Shown here: piece by piece, positions 33,498-42,700 of the stretch
How positions within the stretch are numbered: position 1 is the first letter of the stretch
Layout: every line of letters begins with the position of its first letter
Source of the DNA: Eublepharis macularius
Taxonomy: Eukaryota; Chordata; Lepidosauria; Squamata; Eublepharidae
Assembly (NCBI RefSeq): GCF_028583425.1
Contig: NC_072794.1
Span: 25,541,232-25,605,231 of the forward strand
Reading direction: 5' to 3'
Length of the DNA: 64,000 nucleotides
The notes under the pieces: generated by a model
The model's database searches: none
What the model was told of the DNA's origin: nothing
Seen by the model: only the letters and a program-made list of their open reading frames with translations
Translations under genes and position numbers: made by a program

Positions 33498-33757
33498 CAG
33501 GGCTTTTTTTCAGCCGGAACGCGGTGGAACAGAGTTCCGGAACCTCTTGAAAATGGTCACATGGCCAGTGGCCCCGCCCCCTGATCTCCAGACAGAGGGG
33601 AGTTTACATTGCCCTCCGCACAGCTGAGCGGCACGGAGGGCAATCTAAACTCCCTTCTGTCTGGAGATCAGGGGGTGGGGCCACCGGCCATGTGACCATT
33701 TTCTCCGAGGGCAACCCACTGAGTTTCACCACCTCTTTTCCCAGAAAAAAAGCCCGG
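33498..33757. mobile_element. 260-bp hAT-like foldback with perfect 8-bp target duplication
   Basis: CAGGGCTTTTTTTCAGCC at the left and AAAAAAAGCCCGG at the right are flanked by CTGGTCAG on both sides (33490-33497 and 33758-33765). Inside, the arms GGTCACATGGCC ... CCTGATCTCCAGACAGAGGG ... CATTGCCCTCCG pair with their inverse CGGAGGGCAATC ... TCTGTCTGGAGATCAGGGGG ... GGCCATGTGACC. The CAGGG end and the 8-bp duplication link it to hAT and to the element at 2195-2644. Confidence 0.87.
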
Positions 33758-33964
33758 CTGGTCAGCAACAGCATCTTGCATTTGGTACTGTTCTGCAACA
33801 GCACAATTTATACATGGGTAGTCTGTGAAGAATCTCACTTGGATAATAAACAATGGATTTGTCTGGAAGACTCCCATAGCAACGTAATCCCTTTGAGAGC
33901 CCTGATTTGGTGGAGATCACTCAGCTGTAAGGAGTTTCCATTCATCAGTTTCAGGTGGGCGGCT

Positions 33965-34066
33965 TTGTTGGACTGCAGTAGAAGAACAAGATTCCTGGAG
34001 CACCTTAAAGATCAACAAGATTTCCCAGGTATAAGCTTTCAAGAGTCAAAGCTCCCAACATCTGAT
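33965..34066 (+). repeat. dispersed repeat with GAGCACCTTAAAGATCAAC core
   Basis: TGGAGCACCTTAAAGATCAA, AGATTTCCCAGGTATAAGC and TTCAAGAGTCAAAGCTCCC: first of a cluster of five to eight copies of this family upstream of and inside STX6 intron 1. Confidence 0.65.
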
Positions 34067-34446
34067 AACGGAGTCAAATCTCCATTCATCAATATGACTA
34101 ATTTCAGAAAGATGGGAACAAGTTACATCACCTGTATGCATAGAGTGGTCTATGTTTAACACAACTTTTAATTATTGGGGATGGGAATCCTCTAAAATGG
34201 CAACAGCAAAGCTGATTTATTTGATCAAACTCGAGTGGCCTCTTATCAGTATTTTTCCAACACATGCAAAGAGCAAGCATTTCCAGTGTTTCAAAATCTC
34301 CAATCACATCTCAACCAACCAACCTTCAGTAGTTTCTCCCTTTCTCCATTTCTAGCACTGGTATGCAGCCTTCCAATGGACAGAACGTTTTGTCCCAGCC
34401 TGAATATTCCTTTCTGTAAAATGGAAACCACAGTACTTTACTTTGC

Positions 34447-34523
34447 AAGATCAAAAAGAGTCCAGTAGCACCTTTAAGACTAACCAATTTTATTGTAGCA
34501 TAAGCTTTCGAGAATCAAGTTTT
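34447..34523 (+). repeat. dispersed repeat with AGTCCAGTAGCACC core
   Basis: AAAGAGTCCAGTAGCACCTT, TAAGACTAACCAATTTTATT and AGCATAAGCTTTCGAGAATC. Nearly identical to 37180-37263, so the two are close subfamily members. A degraded further piece follows at 34565-34650. Confidence 0.7.
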
Positions 34524-35179
34524 GGTGTGGGGATCAGTTGGCTTGTGTGAGGCTTCAAAGGAGTTTGCCGTGTTAGTTTGTAGCAGCAAAACAGCTGGAC
34601 CATCCAATTCCAATGCAGTATAAGCCTTCGATAACCACAGCTCCCCCCACAGCACTTTACTTTGCAAGGTTATCCTGAGAATAACCAAGGCAAGGAATCT
34701 GACCTAAAGCTTAGGGATAAGGCGGTGGGGCCACAAATCCCAACTAACAAACAGAGCGCTGCTTATATGCCTCCTCATACCTGCGGCATAGATAAGCGTT
34801 ACAAACCGTTAGTGTTTAGAGTCCTTCACTGGAAAGAGCCTTAACAAACGTAGTAGCTAGCCAGATGTTTCCAGGAAGTCCACAAGCAGGAAGGCAACTG
34901 CGCTGGCTTAGCGTAACTGGTGAATGGTCCCTGTGTTTTGCCCAAATAGGTCTGGATTTTACGTAATTGCATTTCACCCTGTGCTTCCTGTATTTCATGG
35001 CTCCTGGGCCCCACTGTTTGTTTGTTTCAAACCTCTTTTATAAAATGGACCACCCAATGAGGATCCACTCATTGCATTTGAAAAAGTAGACTTTGGGGGG
35101 GGGGGAGTAAAAATGGCCCAGGAGAAAGCCAAGCAGCAAGCATTCTGCTGGGCCAGAAGCAACAAGTATGTGCCTCTGA

Positions 35180-35260
35180 AAAGCAAGATTTGAGTCCAGT
35201 AGCACCTTAAAGATCAACTAGACGTCCAAGAATATAAACTGTCAAGAGTCAAACTCTCTT
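35180..35260 (+). repeat. dispersed repeat with AGTCCAGTAGCACC core
   Basis: TTTGAGTCCAGTAGCACCTT, AAAGATCAACTAGACGTCC and GTCAAGAGTCAAACTCTC. It faces an inverted copy at 35338-35441. Confidence 0.65.
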
Positions 35261-35337
35261 TGTCACATACAAGTAGCAATGGAGAGCCTTCCTATCCCAG
35301 GATCGCCGTTCCTACTTGTGTCTTAAGAAGGGAGATC

Positions 35338-35441
35338 GATTCCTGAACTCTTATACCCTGGGAAACCTTGTTGGTCTTTTTAAGATGCCGGCAGAGTTGA
35401 ATCTTGCTTTTTTACAGCAGACCAACAAAGCTGTGTGCATC
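35338..35441 (-). repeat. inverted copy of the AGTCCAGTAGCACC repeat
   Basis: CTCTTATACCCTGGGAAACC, TTGTTGGTCTTTTTAAGATG and ACAGCAGACCAACAAAGCTG read as the reverse of the family, like 10294-10384. Confidence 0.6.
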
Positions 35442-35754
35442 AGCTCACCCATTGTTTCCGGCAGCATTGCCAACTGGTTAAGATGCAGGAGGAGGCAACT
35501 GGTTAGTTGATAGTGATTAGCTGATCCTGAGGGTCTGAGCCAAGAAACCCACAACCGTAGTGGTGGTCCGCCAGAGCTACTGGGACTCGATTCTGCTTGC
35601 TCCTGGCTGCCACTCCCCTCCACTACCCCCCCCCCCCAGTAGCAGTCCACTAACTTTCCCTGTAAATTAAACAGTCTATGAAAGCTGATGCTGGGATAAA
35701 ACCTCATTAGTCTTTAAAGTTTCATAAAACTCCTGTTTATTTTTGCCACTACAT

Positions 35755-35960
35755 CTATCACAAAGCTGTCTTATACTGAATCAAACCCGTGGTCCATCAG
35801 AGTCGGTATTGTCTACTCAGACTGGCAGCTGCTCTCCAGGGTCTTGTATAGAGATCTTTCACACCACCTACTCCTTGAGCCTTTTACCTGGAGATGATGG
35901 GGGGGTGGGGTTTGAACCTGGGACCTTCCCCCTGTTGTTTATTCCCCAGCTCTAGCCAAC
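35755..35960 (-). mobile_element. tRNA-derived SINE, minus strand (same family as 10735-11100)
   Basis: GTCTTATACTGAATCAAACC, CATCAGAGTCGGTATTGTCT, ACTGGCAGCTGCTCTCCAGG and TTTGAACCTGGGACCTTCC with an inverted B box. The tRNA-like head at the right end is worn. Confidence 0.72.
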
Positions 35961-36029
35961 AATTGATGCTCAGAAGTATGGTGGCATCACGGACCTCCTG
36001 CATGAGAAGCACCTATTTTGACCTTTGAC

Positions 36030-36228
36030 TTGCCAACTTTCACGTGGGGCGTAGAGATCTCCCTGAATTACAAATTATCTACATTGCCCCTGGAGAAAAT
36101 GGTAGCTTTGGAAGCTGTAGTATACTCGGTAGGCGTACCGACTGAAATCCATCCTCTCCCCAAATCCTGCCCTCTCTAGGCTCCACCCCAAACCTCCAGG
36201 AATTTCCCACGCTGGAGCTGACAATCCT
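36030..36228 (+). mobile_element. TAGGGTTGCC-family element, diverged
   Basis: TTGCCAACTTTCACGTGGGG, GTAGAGATCTCCCTGAATTA, GCCCCTGGAGAAAATGGTAG and AACCTCCAGGAATTTCCCAC, ending GGAGCTGACAATCCTA. It lies just upstream of the STX6 CpG island and is the oldest-looking copy. Confidence 0.65.
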
Positions 36229-36339
36229 ATCAAAAGGAAACTGGTGCACTGGCAAATCGCAGGCTTGCAACGACGGCGAAGTCCCCACAGATCCCCTTAT
36301 ACATTCAGGTGCCCAACCCTAATTTAGCGTGACTACCGA

Positions 36340-36729
36340 ACGGTCTCCACGCGTTTTGGCTCAGATTAGAATTGTACAAGGACTGTATCAACAGGACAGA
36401 GAGACCCCGCCCCCTTCTCTTCTAGAGGAGGCGTGGCCTCATTCCATCTAGAAAGGGTCGGAGTCGCGTCTGCTCCGTTGCCTCCTGATGTCAGCGCGTT
36501 GCGTTTCCCATCCAATAGTAATCTCTGCGTGCCCTTGTCACGTGAGAAGGGCGCTTGAGGCCGAGTAGGCTGAATCTCGGGGGGGGGGGTTTGAGCTGGT
36601 GCTGCTTCACCCTCCTGTGAGGGAGTTTGTGAGGGGGAAAGAGCGAGCGCCGCTGAAGAGAACGGGCGGCCCAGCCTTGGCGGAGCTCCTTGTCGCTCTG
36701 TGAAGGGAGACCCGGCGCGGCAGGCGGCC
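36340..36729 (+). promoter_or_regulatory. STX6: STX6 promoter and 5' UTR in a CpG island
   Basis: A CpG-rich, TATA-less stretch ends at the STX6 start codon. It holds CCAAT at 36512-36516 and GTCACGTGAG at 36537-36546. The latter contains the 8-base palindrome TCACGTGA (36538-36545), a close match to the CLEAR element bound by TFEB/MITF factors (GTCACGTGAC). CpG density continues to about 36900, into intron 1. The start of transcription cannot be fixed from sequence. Regulation by TFEB is inferred. Confidence 0.65.
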
Positions 36730-36764
36730 ATGTCCATGGAGGACCCCTTCTTTGTGGTGAAAGG
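36730..36764 (+). CDS. STX6: STX6 coding exon 1
   Basis: Encodes [11 protein letters not shown] and two bases of a Gly codon. The donor is GTGGGTGG at 36765. The in-frame stretch beyond it is intron. Intron 1 is 4096 bp. Confidence 0.95.
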
Positions 36765-39700
36765 GTGGGTGGCCGGCTGGCTGGAGGAGAAGGAGGCGGC
36801 GGGGCCGGGAGCCGATTTGGGGGCGTCTCAGCAAGGGGGAGGGGGCTGTTGTCTGTCTGATAACACGAGAAGTTGGCTGAGAGAGTGTTCACACGTTACG
36901 CACAGCGGGGGTGGGGGTGGAGACGGGGCTGGGCTGTACCTAAGGTTGCCAACCTGCAGGTGGAGCCTGGAGATCTCCTGGAATTATAACTAATCTCCAG
37001 GCCACAGAGATCAGTTCCCCTGGAGAAAATGGCTGCTTCGGAGGGTGGACTCTATAGCATTATACCTCTTTGAGTTCCTTCCTTTTCTCAGGCTCCACCC
37101 CTGGAATCTCTAGGAATTTCTTAGCCTGGAGTTGGCAAATCTGGCTGGACGTCTCTAGGCAGGGATGTTTAGTTTATTTAGTAAAGAGTCCAGTAGCACC
37201 TTTAAGACTAACCAACTTTACTGTAGCATAAGCTTTCGAGAACCACAGTTGTCTTCGCCAGATGAGTTTATTTAGGTACTTATTCCCCAGATTGCTTCTC
37301 AGTGGTGCTTCTGAGTAGTTTACATCACCCCCCCTTCATTTTTATCTTGAGAACAACCACCCTGTGAGGTAGGTTAGGCTGAGAGAGAATGGCTGGCCTA
37401 AGATCACCCAGAAAGCCTCCATGGCAGGGTGGGGTTTCATCCCAGGTTACCAGATCCTAGTTTGGCATTCTGGGCTATGTGGGACCTCAGGTCTCAATGT
37501 CTCCCTTCCCCAGCACACATTCAAATTTTAAAAAGTTCCTCTAAGTAGTAAAAATTAGGAAGCATTCTTCCAGGGACAAGATCTGGGTCCAATAGCGCCT
37601 TAAAGACCAACTAGATTTCTAAGGTATGAGCTTTCCTTGGAAATCTAGTTGGTTTTTAAGGTGCTTTGGACCCCAGATCTTTCCTACAGTGCTACGTTTA
37701 AAAAGATTGGCTTTTAAAATGCATTTTAATAAATGTAGAGGCACATTCAGGGGGGAAAGTGATACATGTGGGTTAAAGTAGCATGTTTCATAATTGTGGC
37801 TGCATATGGCTGTGTAGTGGCTGACTGGGTTCTGGTCCTCCTTGTCAGAGTGTAGAATTCACCATTTAGGCATGAAGCTTGCTGAGTGACTTTAGCCATG
37901 CTGCCTTGCTTATATCACAGGATTGCTGTGAGGATAAAAAAGAGGAATGAGAGAATGATGCATGCTCATCTAAAGGCCTTGGTAGAAGGATGGGATTAAA
38001 ATGCACTAGATAGACAATTCTGCCACCTTCTGCTTTTTTGTTGTGGTTAATGGGTAGAAGGCCTCTGTTGTGGAGTCAGCTTGTTGGTGCCTCTCACCCA
38101 GTGTTGCCCACTCGGATTACTTATTAAGTGAGACACCAATTGGTTCATGCATGTTAGATGGCATAGAGAGTTATTTAAAGAGGTAAACATATCTTTAGTG
38201 GGAGAAGGAAAGCATATGCTTGTGTGGGAAGAAAATGTGGTTAAAGCTTTTGTGTGTGTCTTGATCTTATTCATCCAATAACTTTTTCAGCTATCACTGT
38301 CCGTGGCTTCATTTGCAGTGGTGCTCCACTTTGATATATATAATTTACATCTTATATATGAAATAACACATAAATGTATGAAATGTTGCTGGACATGTAC
38401 AGTGTTTCTTTCACCATCTGCACCCAGCATGTAACATTAAGGAATGCTATAGAGTGCCTACTTTTTAAAAAAATATTAAATACTAGCTTGTACAATCTGC
38501 TGCCTTGACTTTCAGCACCCCTCCTAGAAGAGGGGGTGAAACTGACAGAGCCTCCCAGAGGCAAAGAGGAAATTAACAAACCCTCTGAGCAGCCATCTCC
38601 CTGGCTCTTTAGAGAGGGGGAAATCGACAAAGCCTTTCGATCTCTTTTAAAACTCAGCTTCCTGACTAAGATCTGACTCCCTTCAGTGCTTGTCCTCTTG
38701 TAATTCGTCTCTTGTAGCTTACCTCTGAAATATTAGGTAATAGAGTTATAATCACAACCTATCTATATGGAACACACTCTACTAAAATGAAGGTGTATTT
38801 AATATCTTATCCAGTTATCTTGCTGTTTCCTAGTATTGAATGTATTTTTTTTTCTGGGGAAATGCGCCCCCCCCCCAGTACAGAATGTAATTTGGACATC
38901 CATGATGGAATAGTGTCTGTGTTGATGACAGCACAACTTGTTCGTTCTTCCCACCTCATTTCCTTACCTCCATCAGTGTTAAGGTACTTATGGTACAATC
39001 CTATGGAGAGCTAATCCAATCTGAGCCTATTGAAATCTGTGGTTTTAAATTGGTATAACTCTGCATAGGGTTGCACTGTTAATATATTATAGCGTGAGAG
39101 CACTCCATCAGTATACCACTCTAGCAAGGGATAGGCCACCTAGCTGTGTTTTCAAAAGAGCAACAAGATACCAGCAAGGCCATCCCTTCTCTGCCACCCA
39201 CAAACTCACAATTTTGTGAACATTTTGCTTACTAAAGGCTGACCACTCAGGCTATATAGATGCTAATCTGCTGGTTTAGTCCCAAGTCACTTCCCTGTTT
39301 GCTCCCACCATGCCTCATTACATGTTCTTCATTTTGGTAAAGATAAGAATGGTCAACACAGAATGTTCATCCTTGGATCTTGGCTTTGTAAATTGTATAC
39401 AAACTGTTGAGTGCAGTAAGTTTCCATCCAGCATATTTTTCTTCCTGTCAGGTTGATAGAGAAACTGAAAGGCAAAAATGAAAAGCAAATTACAAGGCTA
39501 GAGTTGTTTATCCTTTGAAAGTTTGCAGATGGTTGCAAAATAGATTAGGGTATTAAGGGACCAGAACTAAGTTTGTTCTGTCTCAACAGTCCTTGACAAA
39601 TGAATAAGTGTTCAGAGGTGACTCTTGAATGTATACAGAAAATGGAGGTGCATACAATTATGTGTATGACAGAGAGGGATGAGGGTAAGTTTGTGAACAG

Positions 39701-42700
39701 GAAGCTTCTCTTCCAGTGGAAATGATGTTATGGAAAGTTAAATAGAATGGAATTGCTGTAGAATGTTAAGTGTGCCCAGGCCAGATTTTTAAAGCAGTGT
39801 AGCTAAGGCTTTATGTGAGTGTTTCCTTTGTTTGGTGGATTCAGGCTGGTACTAAAAATGTTACCTGAAACAAAAGCACCAGTCAGGGGACCTCGCCCAC
39901 CCTTTCAATGTAGCTCCCAGAGAACGCCTTTTAATTTGTCTCATTTTACTACCTATAAGTTGTAACTTTTCCCTGTATTTGAAAGATTCTTCTGTTCCTT
40001 TCCAAATATCCCCCCGATCCACTTTAAAAGCTAGTATGTGGAGGACGTGACAAATACAGCACTGCCTGTTCAATGGAAAGTTTACAGGGATAGCATCTGA
40101 AAACATACGGAAGTAAATTAGCTATTTTGTGTGTATTGTACTGCTGGTAAGAGATAACTAATATACACTAAGCTTTTACTATGGTCAGAAATTTGAATGA
40201 CTGAGGAATGGGCTTGTGACATTTTCCTGTGTCCATAGGGAAGAGAACTAGACAGAAATAACAAATGACAATTTTCATGGAAGTATAATAACTGCTTACA
40301 AGACTATTAAGGCACCTGTCTGGCCTAGTGGAAAAGGTTGCTTTTTGTCTTCAGGGGCAGGGAGAGGGAGAGGTCAATCTCAAAATCTGTGTTAATTGAT
40401 CAAAAAACTCATCCACCCCACCCCCATACTCAGAGCTGGTTCATACACTCACCCACATATCCCTTTTTCATGGCTGAGAAGGAAGATGCCATGTCCTCAT
40501 ACACCTAAAGAAATGTGCCATTAGTATGATCACCCAAGACAAAGAAATATACAGATTGGTTCTGCAAGCCTTAAACTATAAGCACCGTCACATTCTTGCG
40601 AGTGTGGTGAAGAGATGTGTGCACCCAGATTTCTTGCCCATGTGAAGGCCATCAAGCAGCCATGGGCCATCAAGCCTATGGTTTCTGAATCTGTACTTGA
40701 GAATACTCAAGTGTAAAATCATGTTTGTGTGAAGGCATGGATGAACATAGTACTGTAAGGGCACAGTGCTAACAGGTTGTAGTTTGGCATTTCCCAGATC
40801 CATGCTTGTGAGGTCTTATATCAAACTAATGTGACCTAATCTTTCATTTTTCTCTTCCAGGGAGGTTCAGAAGGCAGTGAACACTGCCCAGGGGCTGTTC
40901 CAGAGATGGACAGAACTCCTGCAAGATCCGTGTACAGCTACACGGGAAGAAATTGACTGGACCACCAATGAGCTGAGGAACAACCTAAGGAGCATCGAGT
41001 GGGATCTTGAAGACTTAGATGAAACCATTAATATCCTTTAGATTCTTGGATCAGTTAGATACATTCTTAAGTATTAATTCAAGAGACTAATAATGGTTTG
41101 GGCACAGAAAGTTAATAAATAGGTTACTCTTGATATAACTTGTCTCATTGGCAGTCCTGTTTAGACCATATAGTCGATTGCACACAAACATCTGTCACAT
41201 GGTGAATATCCTTTAATTTAAAAAAATGCATTCAAGTTGGTTTCCTTTGTATTTTCCTCCCAACATAAGGTAAAAAGAGCACATGATATTAGATGCATAG
41301 GTTCCATGGCTATAGCATGCGTTCAGGCAAATGATGACAGTTTACACATTAAAAGTTGTGAATTAAGCAAAAAAAAAATCTTGACAGAAAGAAATGTAGT
41401 CAGCAGAATACATTATTTTTAGGTTTTGTGATTAAAAAACGGGTTTTAGAAGATCTCCATTAATAATGTTTAGATGTGAGGTGCTATTTATTAGATATCA
41501 TTTCCTTAACTGGCTGTTCCCAACGCATTGTTGAAGCAAATCCTCGGAAATTCAACCTTGATGCCACAGAACTGGGTGTGAGAAAAGCCTTTATCACAAG
41601 CACACGGCAGGTGGTCAGGGTAAGGCATTTCATATAACAGGGAAGAACTTGACAATACAAAGCAAAGAAATAATGGCCATTGCTTTAGAGCCTCTGAAAG
41701 GGGAGCACAACCTCTAATTCAGCTGAAAGGGGAGCACAACCTCTAATTCAGCTGAAAGGGGAGCACAACCTCTAATTCAGCAAGAGATTAAGAGGAAATG
41801 CAACTGATCACTGAAAATTGCCACAGTTTCACAATCACTGTCTTGTCTTGTTGTAATTTCCAAGGACAAATGTTCTGTAAAAATAGCTTAAAATACTTAT
41901 GTCTGCATTTTTTTAAAAAAAAAACTTAAAGTAGCAGAATGGCTAGTAGTGTTTGTTTATGAAGAACTTTTTAAAAACTTTTCTTTAGTTAAACCAAATA
42001 ATCATGCTCACAAGATAAGCCACAACCCAGGGAACTGCACAGCTTCTTTCTGGGGCTTGATGTATTTGGGCACTTGCAGGTGCCTAAAGAAACCCTGGGC
42101 TATGATCTTAAGATTCCCTTATACTTTTCAGAGATTTTGAAACACAGATTAGCTAGGAAGATTTGCTAGGAAGAAAGAAGTGCATTTTGTTATGAAACTA
42201 AGAAAATGCATTGCCTTTCCCCCTGCCCTTTGAATAATGCAGCAGTATAACATCAACTGAGGTTGTGAAGTGGAAGATAGTTCCCCTGTAACATCAGGGT
42301 CAAAACAGAAAAAGTGCCATAATTGGATCTTCTCAGTGATTTTTAAAAATCAGTGTCAGTTGTGCAAGGCCCCTGATTCAGACTGATATCTTATAGGGAC
42401 AGGAAGCATAGTTTAACATTTCCATTTTTACATGGTTTTGCTAACTGCTGAGCACACCCCATTCTACAATGAACACTTTATGATGGGCATGTACTTTAAA
42501 GGGTTAATGGCTTGGGTGGTGGTGGTTGATGGGTTAAACCCCGGCCCCCCCATTTAGCTCTTGATTCAGGTCCAGGCCTTACGTTACTGGCGTTGCTCTT
42601 TAGAAGATGCTGAGAAGTCTGATACCCCTTCTTGTCTAATTTGGCCTTTAAACTTGCTGCTGAACCAGGAGACAAGGCAAGTACCAACTCTCTTCTCCCT

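Noticed and set aside
36700-36729. N-terminal extension of STX6
   Set aside because: It begins at GTG, not [11 protein letters not shown] is the known syntaxin-6 start.
41694-41780. CRISPR-like array
   Set aside because: Units are directly adjacent, without spacers, in a vertebrate intron; it is a minisatellite.
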